Shown here in pieces: positions 19,757 through 29,922 of a stretch of 64,000 nt of DNA; the stretch's first letter is position 1; each line of letters starts with the position of its first letter. The translations under genes and the position numbers were made by a program. Source of the DNA: Thozetella sp. PMI_491 (taxonomy: Eukaryota; Ascomycota; Sordariomycetes; Chaetosphaeriales; Chaetosphaeriaceae); the NCBI GenBank assembly GCA_021432635.1, contig MU270021.1, positions 566,594 to 630,593 of the forward strand, given 5' to 3'. The notes under the pieces were generated by a model that saw nothing but the letters and a program-made list of their open reading frames with translations, ran no database searches and was not told the DNA's origin.

Positions 19757-22280
19757 CTACATGCCGTTGCGACGCCTGCCTCCGCTCTTGCTCCGAGCAA
19801 TATGGGCCTTCAGAGTCTTCTTGGTCTCGACCAAGCTCCGCTTGTTCTTCGCCTTTGCCTTGCCCATAGTCATCAAGAAGTTCTTCTGGCGCGCCTTCTC
19901 CTTGTTCGTCGTGCTCTTTCCCTGGGCGTCCTTCTTCGACTTGCGGATTGCCTTGGTAGACTTGTGTTCGTCCCGACCAGGCTTCCCCTCTTGTGCCATT
20001 GCCACACGCTCCTCCTTCGTGAGCTTCTTGCCGATCTGCGCGGCCGCTTCGATGTCTTGGGCAGTGACACCATCCTCGATGTGTCGGGCGAGGATTTCTG
20101 CCTTCTTCTTGGCCGAGCGGCCCGTTCCAAGTGTCTTGTTGACTTCGGCCTCGCGACGGAGCTCTTGGAGTTTGACGAGGTCTGCTGGGGTGAGGAGGGT
20201 GGTCGTGGCAAGTTTGGCGATTGCCTCGGCATCGACAGCGGAGTTATCGCCATTCTCTTCCACTAGATCTGGTGCTTCAGAGCCAGTCTTTTGCTTCTTC
20301 GTCACGGGCTCATCTTCGTCTGACGAGTGGTAAACATCGATCCAGCCACCGCTTGAATCACTGTCAGAAGAGGCGACCTCCCAGTCGTCGGAGTTCCAGC
20401 CATCCTCGTCTTCGCCGTCGCCCTCCTTCGCTTCGCCTTCACCCTTTTCGGCTTTCTCGGCCCTCTTCTGCTCCTTCTGCTCCTCTTTGTATTTTGCGAG
20501 AAGCTCAAGACCCTCGATACCGCCTACCTCGCTCTCGGCGAACTTGAGCTGTTTCACATCGCCAGAGCGAATACCCATGGTGGCTACCTTGCCTCTACGT
20601 TTCTTCTCCAACAGCTCCGGGTACACCTCGCGGTAGAGGCTCTGAAGACCCTTTGCCGCGAACACAACGCCCTTATCCTTCGACTTTTGGTAACCTACAA
20701 GGTCGGCAAGCAGTGTCTCCGAAATGGCGAGCGGTTGCCGAATGCAGATTTCCCGTATGGCGTTGATCCCAGCAGCGGCGACCTCGGCGCCCGATCCTTC
20801 CGATACGAACTCGTTCGCAATTCGCACCACAAGAGGCTCAATGTGCTCTGGCGGGACGAGGTTGTGGCACGCCTGGGCGAGGGAAGCGAGGAATGAGGTA
20901 ACGCTTTGTTGCTTTGGTGTGAGGAACTTGGTAAACCAGTTGAAGAGCGGTATCAAGACCAGCTTCTCTAGACCACAGAGTCGGCTGACGAGCTGCAGTA
21001 CGAGGAGTTTGCTGTCCAGCGAGAACTTCGACTTGGTGTTCTTGAGGTGCTTGGAGAATAGTTCGTCGGCAAAAGCCTGGGGATCATGGAGGAGATGCAG
21101 AGCACTGAAGTTGCCGAGAGGCGTATCGGCATTCTTCTTCTTCTCTTTCCTCTTGACCTTGGAGAGTGCCTGTTTTCTGCATCAGCGTGGGTTCGTTGCG
21201 ACAAGTACGTGGTCACCGTACCTTCTTATAAGCCTCGTCCCTCTTCTTGGACTTTTTGTTGATTCCTTTGGTATGCAGCATTTGCTTCAGATCGAGGTTC
21301 TCCTCGTCGGAGCTCTCGTCCTCCGCCTCCTCGCGCTCTTTGTCGCCGCCCAGGAAGAATCTTACACCACCCACGCAGACCTTCTCATTGTCCGAAAGAC
21401 AGGCGTATTTCATGGTCTCGACCGGTTTGTCTGTCGTCCAGATTTGCCGCTTCCACAGCTCTCGCGTTCTACACCATTGCTGTTAGCCTCGGATTGCCAA
21501 TGAGGGTATCAGAGGACTTGCATCTTAACAGCCCAAATACCCTTCGCCGAGGTTTTATCGGACGTGACCAGGTTGTGCAGGACAGTCTGTATCGTTCGGT
21601 TCAAGGTGTGGTTGATCGACTTGGAGTTGGAGCGGCGAAGATCCATGACAATTTTGCCATAGCATAGTTCACGGAGCGTCTTGGATTGGGTGCTGTATGC
21701 ATAGATGTTCATTAGAGACCGAGCTGTAGCTTCTGGGTTGCTAGGGAACACAAACTTGACCAAGATGGGGAACAGGGTCTGGCACAAGGTACTCGAGTCT
21801 ATGACCTCTTTCCTCCGGAGCAACACCAGAGATGTTACCACCTTCTCCCGGAGTTCGGGTTCCAGCGAATCATGCTGCACGAGAAACGCCTTCAGATCCT
21901 CGACGAATTGGCTAGTAATGACGGGGTAGCACTCAGCCACGTGGGCGATGAGGTCCTAATGCTGCGATTAGCAGGGCCTCTGCTATGCAGTCGCAGACAG
22001 CGGTGAAAGGCCTAGCCGGCATACAATGAGATCCTGAAGTTGCTTAACATCGTCCGGGTTCGCAGTCGATGGTCCCGACAGGAAGATTTGCTTCTGGGCC
22101 TCGTAGACGTGCCACTGGTCTTGGAACTCGGACTCGTAGGATTGGGGGTCACGGCGGATCTTGTTCTGGAGACTGACGCTTTGAGGGAGTTAGGATGGGG
22201 TCAAAATAGAACTGTACAAACAGCTGAACTCACAAGTCAGCTTCCACCTTTTCCAAGGCGGCAACCTTGCGCTTGACCAT
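19757..22280 (-). CDS. SDA1: SDA1 homolog, 60S ribosome biogenesis protein
   Basis: Five exons (22234-22280, 22025-22178, 21522-21955, 21217-21468, 19757-21176) give about 768 residues, close to the yeast protein. The N-terminus MVKRKVAALEKVEAD leads into KIRRDPQSYESEF. The central part has IPLFNWFTKFLTPKQQSVT and HNLVPPEHIEPLV. Acidic stretches follow (GEDEDGWNSDDWE-type), and the basic end includes KEKARQKNFLMTMGKAKAKN and HIARSKSGGRRR. These are hallmark SDA1 segments. SDA1 is a nucleolar and nuclear factor needed for pre-60S maturation and export. One intron (21469-21521) uses a GC donor, GCAAGT, which keeps the frame, whereas the nearby GT does not. The next intron (21177-21216) is only 40 nt long. 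This is a housekeeping gene. Confidence 0.93.
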
Positions 22281-22834
22281 CTTGTCGGCGAGCGCGGCGC
22301 TGAGGTGCTATGTTTTGGCGAGGTTGGGATACTCGAACTTTTTTTTCCTTATCACCAGGTCAAGAGTGCGATAAGGATGGAGGGGTGCAGAAGAAGTGGG
22401 GTCTTGCGGACTAGGACAGGGGGTTTGGCCCGAATCCAGACTACCACAGTACGGAGTACGTGTGGAGAGAATGGCTCCGGCCGCAGCTACAGGGCAACAT
22501 TACTACGTCTAACCAGCCCAGAATAGCCTTCAGCAAAGTCAAGCCTACAACAAACTTACCAGATACGTAGACTGGCTCGGCGAAATGTCAATGTCTATCG
22601 TCATATTTGCGGTTCCGACTTATTTTCTCGTTTCACCCGGCCTGGGCTTGGCTCTCACGGCAGGTGCTCGGCGCCAAATTGGGCCGAATGACAGCCCCAA
22701 TTCGGCAATCTCAAGGGTCGAGTCACCGTCGTAGCCAGACGCCACAGGTATAATAAAGCCCTCTCATACTTCCTTCGGTAGCACCAATCCACCATCAATA
22801 CACGCAGCAGTGAGGGCGCGGACGCAATCTCAAT
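22281..22834. other. Divergent upstream region of SDA1 and the HSL-type hydrolase
   Basis: A gap of about 550 nt separates two divergent starts. No coding frame is supported. A TATAATAAAG-like stretch lies at 22748-22758, within 90 nt of the hydrolase start. Confidence 0.45.
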
Positions 22835-23932
22835 ATGGTGCTGAATACCCTTCGCACTTTGCGCACCTGGTTTACGTTCTCCATCGACGCCTTCCTCGCG
22901 CCGAACTTACCCTTCTCGATCCGCTGGCGCATGCTCGCCGCGCAGCCGATTATATGTCTTTCCTACAGCATTGCCGCCTACAGATGGATCTTCCGCCGGC
23001 CTTTCAAGGCTGAATACCTGCCTGTCGCTCCCGGACGCTCCATCCGCGTGCTCATCTTCGACCGGGCGCCGGGCGGTCCATCGCAGAGCTCAACCCGCAA
23101 GCTTCGGCCGATCCACCTCAACTGCCACTCCGGCGGGTACATCGGCGGCATCCCCGAGGCCAGCGTCCCGTTTTGTGATAGAATCGCGAAGGAAACCGGA
23201 GCTGTCGTCTTCGCGACATCATATCGCTGCGCGCCGCGCTACACCTTCCCGGCCGCTATCGATGATGTGGACGCCGTGCTCGCCTATCTGCGCGCCAACG
23301 CGGACAAGTATGGTGCAGATCCGAACTTGATCACAGTGAGCGGTCTCTCTGCCGGCGGAGGACTTGCCTTGGCGACCTCTCTCTCGGTCCCTCCGGGCAT
23401 CGTGAAGGCCTCGGTTACCTTCTACGGCGCCATCGATTTACGGCTCAAGCCCGAGGAAAAGCCAAAGCCAGCAAACTTCCCCACGAAGGATCCGATGCGC
23501 TTCATGCTACCATTATACGACACCTACGCCGGCCCCGTGCGCCCCAAGGAGCGGGACAACCCTCGAATGTCGCCAGTCATAGCACCGCTCGAGCGTTTGC
23601 CGGAGCATATGCTGCTGATCGTTGCGGGTATCGACATCCTCGTCCATGAGCAGACCTCCCTAGTAGAAAGGCTGAATGAAGAAAAGAAGAAGGATCCGAA
23701 GCACGCCGCGCGGAGGATTGAGCGCCTCTATATTGAAAAGGCGTTCCATGGGTGGTTAGAGCGTGAGTGATAATCCCAGGGCTTGTCGTCATCCCTTGCT
23801 GACCTTTCCTTAGTCCCGCCCGTGGCTGTTACCAAAACATGGACCGACCTTGCCTATGAATCGGGGATCAAGTTCATCCAAGATGCACATGCCGAGTCAG
23901 GTTGGGAGTGGAAACCTGCATCCGCACCTTAG
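22835..23932 (+). CDS. Alpha/beta hydrolase, HSL (abhydrolase_3) family
   Basis: Two exons (22835-23762 and 23814-23932) give about 348 residues. An N-terminal hydrophobic/amphipathic segment (IRWRMLAAQPIICLSYSIAA) may anchor it to a membrane. The oxyanion motif is HSGGYIGG, a variant of the usual HGGG. The nucleophile elbow is GLSAGGG. The Asp is in VAGIDILVHEQ and the His is in KAFHGWLE, right at the intron. YRCAPRYTFPAAIDDV is the typical strand before the elbow. The splice carries the frame into VAVTKTWTDLAYESG, which ends the protein normally. Likely an intracellular esterase/lipase. The substrate is unknown. Confidence 0.87.
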
Positions 23933-24171
23933 AGCGGCCAAGGGCTCAGGAAGCCTGTATTACTATCATACTGAACATCTCCATATTCCATTTTCCGCTC
24001 CATATTTAACATGATATCCAGGGCTGGTATATGTACACCGGCCCATTTTTCTGCTCAGACGCACTTTCTTCCTAAAACTTTTAGAACCCATACAGCAGAG
24101 TGCTGACAGACTTGCGAAATTAGTTGTCTCCTGACTACTGATAGAGACTGACCCATCAAGGCCATTATATC

Positions 24172-25053
24172 CTAAAAACCAGGATCAGGTTCCATCGGGG
24201 GCACTTGGGACGGATCGAACCCGCAGTTCGGCTTGGTTTCACAGTAAGTAAACGCATGGATTCGCTTCAGCTTGCCACTCTCGATGCGGAACGCGTGGCT
24301 GTCGGGTGCATTCGAGAAGGCTCCAAACTCGAGCATCATGCTCACGGCACCGACCACTTCGTCGATCACGTACCGCCGGTTCGGTGCCTTCATTGTCGTG
24401 TTCGCCGGGATGTCGATGAAGCAGGTGTCGTTAGCTGCTCCGGTGCCCGTGATGGCGCCGCCCTCCAGGCGTCGGCACGGATATCCCCACGGGACAGGCA
24501 GCGAGTGATTACCGAGCATGTTGAAGTACGCATCCGCGGCTCCCTGGAGGGTGTCCCGAGTGTCGCGCACGGCCGCCGGTATGACGCCCCAGTTGTCCAG
24601 GATGGCATAGTGGAGAGTGCGCGTCGCGTTGAACTGCCAGTCGCCGGTGGTGGTCGCGATGCGGTCAATCTTGGAGATCTTGCCGTCTGTGAGACGAATC
24701 TGGGCTGCGATCACCCAAGGGTCGGCCGGGTTGCTGACGATGGTCTCGGTGAAGGTGGCGCACTGTGTCACATCGTAGAAGCTGTGGGTGCGGTCGATCC
24801 TCAGCGCCCGGCGCAGAGTGCTGTTCGGCGAGCTGAGGTCGATGCTCTTCTCGTTCTCCAGATAGGTCACGTTCGGCGCCATGAGTCTCTGGAGCCACTC
24901 GATCCGCCCCGTACTCTGGGCGGCATTGTAGCGGTCAGTGACCTCCTCGAGCAGCGCGCGAGTGCAATGCGAGTCGGCCGAGGGAACAGGAGGCTGGCCC
25001 GGCTCGGCTGCTCCTCTAAGAGCCAGGACCAAACTTAGAAGCTTAGAGCGCAT
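24172..25053 (-). CDS. Secreted DUF8021-like protein, paralog 1
   Basis: A single exon of about 293 residues. The frame extends upstream, but the Met at 25053 begins a signal peptide (MRSKLLSLVLALRGAAEP), so I start there. The mature protein has six or more Cys, several N-glycosylation sites (NVT, NST, NAT, NHS, NDT) and the motifs GRIEWLQ, QIRLTDGKI, PWGYPCRRLEGG, NRRYVIDE and SHAFRIESGKL. The same motifs recur in the gene at 28781-29626 (+), so the two are paralogs. The pattern fits the fungal DUF8021 family, of unknown function. The alpha+beta layout recalls SnoaL/NTF2-like proteins, but that is inference. It faces away from the C11orf54-type gene. Confidence 0.82.
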   Translation of the reverse strand: MRSKLLSLVLALRGAAEPGQPPVPSADSHCTRALLEEVTDRYNAAQSTGRIEWLQRLMAPNVTYLENEKSIDLSSPNSTLRRALRIDRTHSFYDVTQCATFTETIVSNPADPWVIAAQIRLTDGKISKIDRIATTTGDWQFNATRTLHYAILDNWGVIPAAVRDTRDTLQGAADAYFNMLGNHSLPVPWGYPCRRLEGGAITGTGAANDTCFIDIPANTTMKAPNRRYVIDEVVGAVSMMLEFGAFSNAPDSHAFRIESGKLKRIHAFTYCETKPNCGFDPSQVPPMEPDPGF

Positions 25054-25664
25054 GGTGTCCAGGAGCCTTCGTGCGGTTTCTAGGTCAGAGGAGAGAAGAA
25101 GCCAGGGGCTCTGAAGAGGTATTGGTGGACATTCCCCAAGCCACCAAGACGTGCAGCTTGGTCGAATAGTATAAGTAGGCAAAGAACATGTAGCTCCCTT
25201 CCCGCCGGCACGGGTCCGGGCAATATAGATGCAGCCATTAGCCGGCCCATGAGAGCCACGATCTAGTCGCGAAGCAAATTGCTGTCCATGCTGGTGCAGA
25301 TATTAATATCGCCGCGAGGAGGCATAATTGTTGACGAGGCTCGTTGGGATCGCTGGGTAGACTTTTGCGTGCGACGAGAGGCAATCAAAGCTCAAGCAAT
25401 TCTAGATGCGCCGAGTTCTGCTAGACTTTCTACTCCGTGAAACCTACGATAAACTGAGGGTCGGGTCCGATTGGACAGCGGCGTTTAATGATGACCTAGC
25501 TATAGCCGTGCATTAGTCTACATTACATGACGTGAGGTCGATGCGACCGACCAAGATGGGGCGAACCCGATCAGGTGGAGGCCGAGATTCGAGGGGCGTC
25601 GCATCAGCAATCAAGCATCGAAATCTAGGCGAATCCACATAAGAGGGGTGCGTCAGTACACAAG
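25054..25664. other. Divergent upstream region
   Basis: A gap of about 610 nt separates the starts of the DUF8021-like gene (-) and the C11orf54-type gene (+). No coding frame with a start and recognisable pattern. It holds the promoters of both. Confidence 0.45.
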
Positions 25665-26633
25665 ATGGCCGGAACGGAGCTCAAAGTGCACAAAGTAGAC
25701 CTTCATCCTCCTTCGCTGGACGACCTCGCCGTCGCAATTAGAAGTGGGCTCCGGGCTGGCTTCCAGTCCGCGAGTGCCGAGATATTGACCCCTCCCGACC
25801 TGAGGCAGAGCCCTTTCTATCTCGCCGCGCCGGGACTCAGCGGCCACCCGCGCATCGCAGACATCGGCGGCCAGCCTAACCTCATGCCCTCGCCGAATCT
25901 CAACGCCAAGTATGACCTGCTCGCCATCTCTGAGCTCATGGAGATGCCACGGGAGGGTGGGGCGCTGATCGGGGCGGGGGCCGGCCCTTTCCACGTGCTG
26001 GGTCGCAACACGGAGCTGATGCCGAACCTCGCGTATGGATCGGCCGCCGCAGGCAAGGTGCACAACTGCACGCACTATGCAAAGATAACCAACGACGGGT
26101 CTGTCTGCTGCGAGCCGATCGGTCAGTCGACCGGCTTCGGGCTCATGTGCAACCTCTTGGGGAGCGACGGCTTGCCAGGGCCGCTGCTGCACTTGCGAGC
26201 CAAGGGGCGGACCGGGAAGGCCAACTTTACCGAAGCGATCCAGAGCGCGATCGGGGCAGTGTATGGGGAGAAGCTGGTGAGCCTGGGCGGGGTGTTTGTC
26301 ATCCACGCAGGCAAGACCAACCTGCATGTGATGCCGGACTTCCCAGACAAGCCGTTCAAGTCGCGGGACGATGTCGAGAGCTGGCTCAAGTATTTTGATA
26401 CGGAGGCCCCGCTCGTCTGTCTCAGCGTGCTGCACACCGGAGACGACCAGGGCATGGGATTGAGGATGGAGCATACGCACTGTTTCGCTGGCGAAGGCGC
26501 GGGGAAGGAGACGAGGGGCGGCCACTATCACTTTGATCTGGATGATAGCCAAGATGAGGTTGAATACGAGGGCTGGTTCAATGTTGCTGAGACATTGTAT
26601 CGGATTGACCAGCCAGGAGCCGCGGGGCCTTGA
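25665..26633 (+). CDS. C11orf54-type ester hydrolase (DUF1907)
   Basis: A single exon of 322 residues. It matches the DUF1907 family across its length. Key segments are the glycine-rich GGQPNLMPSPN, GAGAGPFHVLG, the Cys pair in GSVCCEP, and the metal-binding HAGKTNLHVMPDFP followed by RMEHTHCFAGEG and GGHYHFD. In human C11orf54 three His residues of an HxHxnH arrangement bind zinc, and the protein hydrolyses p-nitrophenyl acetate. The His residues are kept here. There is no signal peptide, so it is probably nuclear/cytosolic. A long antisense frame overlies it (25653-26822) and is most likely a codon-bias artefact. Confidence 0.9.
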   Translation: MAGTELKVHKVDLHPPSLDDLAVAIRSGLRAGFQSASAEILTPPDLRQSPFYLAAPGLSGHPRIADIGGQPNLMPSPNLNAKYDLLAISELMEMPREGGALIGAGAGPFHVLGRNTELMPNLAYGSAAAGKVHNCTHYAKITNDGSVCCEPIGQSTGFGLMCNLLGSDGLPGPLLHLRAKGRTGKANFTEAIQSAIGAVYGEKLVSLGGVFVIHAGKTNLHVMPDFPDKPFKSRDDVESWLKYFDTEAPLVCLSVLHTGDDQGMGLRMEHTHCFAGEGAGKETRGGHYHFDLDDSQDEVEYEGWFNVAETLYRIDQPGAAGP

Positions 26634-27288
26634 TTGTATATAACGGGGACCATCTCGTGGTCGATACATGCTTTCAAGCCAGCAGCATTGTATACTGGGC
26701 ATAGAAATAAAACAATCGTATAGCTCGTCGACCACTGCATTTCCGACCCCGCGCCGATTTACACTCGGGTCAGGCTGCACGCCGTTTGGGGTCAACTGCT
26801 GCATTTGACGTGCATCAGCCACTCTGACAGCTCAGTCCGCCTACCCCGGACACTCTGGTTACAAGGTGTTCCTCGAAACGTCATGAGAAGTATGGACGCG
26901 TCGATTTAGACTGGAAACAAGACGGCAATGCATTGAGAATGCTTAAAGCTATGAGCGAACGCCTGCGTGCCACTCGCTAGCTCCGGCGGTGCTAGGCGCT
27001 GAACGGCCAGCCACCGCGCCCTTGCCCACTATTTTAGTCAGCGATGTAACTGACCGCTGCTGCATCTGAACTGGATGCTTTGTGCAAACCTGAGACGCCA
27101 TCATCTTCATTACTTTCCATCGCTCATCCCAACTCAGAGCTGTACCATCGGCATTTCTTTTCCCGTGGTACTCCCTCCTAAACTTGCAAAATTCGGCCTA
27201 CGCCATATTAAACAGCGCGCAAGACCCAACGCTCCGGTGCCTCGACCTCGGCCGCCATATCTGCAAGTCTTCACGCGACGCAGAAAAA
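26634..27288. other. Intergenic
   Basis: This holds the 3' flank of the C11orf54-type gene and the upstream region of the alkyltransferase-like gene. No supported coding frame. Confidence 0.45.
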
Positions 27289-27831
27289 ATGGCACGGTCC
27301 GACGAAGCGGAGGCTTTCTTCGCCGCCGTATACAGGGCTGTCCAGGAGATTCCCTACGGCAAGGTCACTAGCTACGGCCACATCGCCAGACTTGTTGGCA
27401 CCCGTAAGAATCCTTCGAAATGAGTCGATGCGCTCTAGGGCCTGCCTGACTGCTGACACGGGAGCGAACATCAGCACAACGGCCACGGCAAGTCGGCGTC
27501 TGTATGAAGCATCTTTCCGAGGACCCGGAAGCGCACTTTAATCACACAAACGTTCCATGGCAGCGCGTGATCAATTCAAAAGGCATCATTTCCCCAAGGT
27601 ATCTCGCCCTCCACGGCCGCTATAGCATCTAGTCATTCACGCATGTCCGGTGATAGGTCACAACCAACTGGGGCGCAGAACCAAGCTACGGCATTGCGAG
27701 CAGAAGGTGTCACCGTCACGACTGGTGCATTGGGAGAGCTCATGGTCGATTTTGTCGAATTCGGTTGGTTTCCACGGCACTTGCCGTCCGAGCAAGAGGA
27801 CGGGGAGGATTCGGGTAGTGAGGAGGAGTGA
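27289..27831 (+). CDS. atl1: Alkyltransferase-like DNA repair protein (Atl1 type)
   Basis: Three exons (27289-27403, 27475-27598, 27657-27831) give about 137 residues. The protein has the DNA-binding fold of O6-alkylguanine-DNA alkyltransferases: AVQEIPYGKVTSYGHIARLV, PRQVG, then NVPWQRVINSKG. In true alkyltransferases the active site is PCHR. Here the Cys is replaced by Trp (PWQR), the mark of alkyltransferase-like proteins. These bind O6-alkylguanine without repairing it and pass the lesion to nucleotide excision repair. The C-terminus adds an acidic tail (EQEDGEDSGSEEE) not needed for the fold. The ATG at 27289 fits family length. An in-frame upstream ATG (27184) would add about 35 unusual residues. 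Confidence 0.9.
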
Positions 27832-28780
27832 AAGGTTTGTGACGTGAAAAAGGATGTAGAACCTCCAAACTCTAGCCCATCTGAAGATGACGAGTATATG
27901 TGTTTAGATAATAATAAAAAAACATTGACTCAACTGGCAAAACTGTAATCGTCACCTCTTCGCCACTCCCACCAACCTCCCGGGCGAAAAGACTCCTACA
28001 GAACACCGGTGTTTTTGAGACCACCCAGAGGCGGGCTCGAACCTGTGGTTCGCACCCGCCTGATCTGAGCAGGAAGCTTAGGCAGGTAGGGTTCTTGATG
28101 CATGCACCTGGCTTTCGCCTGTACAACTGCGCCAAGTAACCTGCGCCTCTTATCATGCCAAAGTGAGCAAAAAAGTGGTTTTTATCACTAGTATCGGTCA
28201 CCAGGCAACCAGACGTAAGGTACACATTTACAATACGGCTCTCGCTTGGGCCAGAATTTCACGGCTTCCAGCCCATCAGTTTTATTCTCCATCCATTGCG
28301 CTGCTATTTCTTCCAAGCTACGCGGCCAGGTCTTGGACAGGAGCCTCGTATATGTTTATTTCGGACAATAGTTTCACGAACTACGGCTACTGCTATATTT
28401 TGACATAGAACGTCGGCACTAGAACACTGTCTTGGCAATGCAGACGAAACACTATACATGGCTGATCGGTTAATAGTCCATGGTATCTGCCCATGTGTCG
28501 GGTGAATAGGGGCGGGGTATCGAGACTGCACTTCTATCTATAGGCCTTAGCCGATACAACGACGCCACTCAAGGCGACAGGAACGAGCAACCCTACCAGC
28601 TAAAGACATGTGGGACAATTTCCGCATAGGTTCTATTGTACGGCACTTGTACGCCAAGTTCTGCTTCCAGAGGGGCTCTTAGGCAGCGGAATCTGCTGTG
28701 GGACCGCAAACCCAAACCTCGTCTTGGTCCTGCTTGCTCATTTCCTGCTTGACTGTAATCATAGCTCTCATCAGATCTTT
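27832..28780. other. Intergenic with a strong hairpin
   Basis: No supported coding frame. A near-perfect inverted repeat lies at 28029-28061 (separate entry). The end is the upstream region of the second DUF8021-like gene. Confidence 0.45.
28029..28061. repeat. 15-nt inverted repeat with TGT loop
   Basis: Arms 28029-28043 and 28047-28061 pair at 13 of 15 positions around a 3-nt loop (aggcgggctcgaacc / ggttcgcacccgcct). It resembles a tRNA T-arm box on the minus strand, but no acceptor or anticodon stem surrounds it, so it is not a tRNA gene. The function is unknown. Confidence 0.7.
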
Positions 28781-29626
28781 ATGGCCTTAAATACGGTATT
28801 GGCGGCTCTTGGAGCCGTGATACCTCTCACCTCGGCCATTCCGACATCATCTCTAGCCGATGCCAACACCACCTGCAATCGAACCACTATAATCGCAGCG
28901 GCAGACGCGTACATTGCTGCTCAGACAGCAGGCAGGATCGAGCCTCTTCGAGACTTTTTGTCCGAAAAATGGACGTATATGGAAAATAATAAAGCGATCA
29001 ACGCGACAGATGGTGTGCTCATCAAGCCGCTAAAGATAGACCACGTCCGCACGAACACGGACTTGACCGACTGTGCCACCTACACGGAGCTGATTTCAGC
29101 TAGCGGACCCTACGTGATTGGGACGCAAATCAGACACGACGAATCTGGGAAGGTGGCTTCGATTGACTCCATCGCCTCGACGACGAACTCGTGGCTGTTC
29201 AATGCTCAGAAGACGCTAGACTGGGTACTCAAGGAGAAGTGGGATGAGATCCCGGAAGGGAAGCGCGACAACCGCGAGTACATGAAAGCCATCGGAGACG
29301 CCTACCTAGACGTGTTCAGTAACTCGACCGCCGCAAGCCTCATTCCGTGGGGCATACCATGCGACCGGCTCGAAGGGTCGATGTACACGGGCAAAGGGCT
29401 ACCGAACGACACCTGTACGTCGGGGGGCGCGAAGATCAACTCGAATCAACTGCCAAACATTAATCGAAGATACGTGATCGACGAGAAGATGGGGTCAGTC
29501 AGCGTCTTCTGCCTGTGGCAACACATGATGATGGCGGCCGATAGCCATGAGTTCCGCTTTGAGAACGGCAAGCTTCGCTATGTGCATACCATGACGGTCT
29601 GCGGAGGCAAGGCATGTAGATTGTAA
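28781..29626 (+). CDS. Secreted DUF8021-like protein, paralog 2
   Basis: A single exon of about 281 residues. The Met at 28781 starts a signal peptide (MALNTVLAALGAVIPLTSA). In-frame sequence upstream shows no secretory pattern. Shared motifs with the gene at 24172-25053 are AGRIEPL for GRIEWL, the CATYTE segment for CATFTE, and IPWGIPCDRLEG. NRRYVIDE and SHEFRFENGKL near the end are also shared. Cys positions and N-glycosylation sites (NTT, NRT, NAT, NST, NDT) match the secreted nature. Function is unknown. The paralogs lie 3.7 kb apart in opposite orientation with unrelated genes between, so they are not a fresh tandem copy. Confidence 0.82.
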   Translation: MALNTVLAALGAVIPLTSAIPTSSLADANTTCNRTTIIAAADAYIAAQTAGRIEPLRDFLSEKWTYMENNKAINATDGVLIKPLKIDHVRTNTDLTDCATYTELISASGPYVIGTQIRHDESGKVASIDSIASTTNSWLFNAQKTLDWVLKEKWDEIPEGKRDNREYMKAIGDAYLDVFSNSTAASLIPWGIPCDRLEGSMYTGKGLPNDTCTSGGAKINSNQLPNINRRYVIDEKMGSVSVFCLWQHMMMAADSHEFRFENGKLRYVHTMTVCGGKACRL

Positions 29627-29922
29627 GATGATAGTACATAAACCTGTACTGTGCCGAGTACCCAAATCCGAGGTTTCGCTGGATTGCATGATACTATTCA
29701 AACATCGTTCACAAAATCCAGAGCTTTTTTCTTTTTTTATGCGACCTGGGACGTCTAATTCGCATCCGTCTATTCACAGTGGTGTATCAAGTCTATGTAC
29801 AGTAGAAGAAAAGGTCCAGCGCCTCGAAACAAGGAGGCTAGAATGACCGAGATACCAAAACACCGCAGGGTTTGGATGTACTCATGAAGATACAGTCGGA
29901 GTCAAGCTCACGGAGCAGCTGC

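Noticed and set aside
20724-21503. 259-codon plus-strand frame opposite SDA1
   Set aside because: Lies antisense to conserved SDA1 exons and crosses two of its introns. Composition (Leu/Ser/Arg-rich) is that of a shadow frame.
25653-26822. 389-codon minus-strand frame covering the C11orf54-type gene
   Set aside because: It is antisense to a well-supported gene over most of its length, shows no family pattern, and long antisense frames are common opposite GC-rich coding sequence.
28020-28095. tRNA-like T-arm box on the minus strand
   Set aside because: The GGTTCGAGCCC word is present, but no acceptor stem, D-arm or anticodon arm fits around it. A simple inverted repeat explains it.
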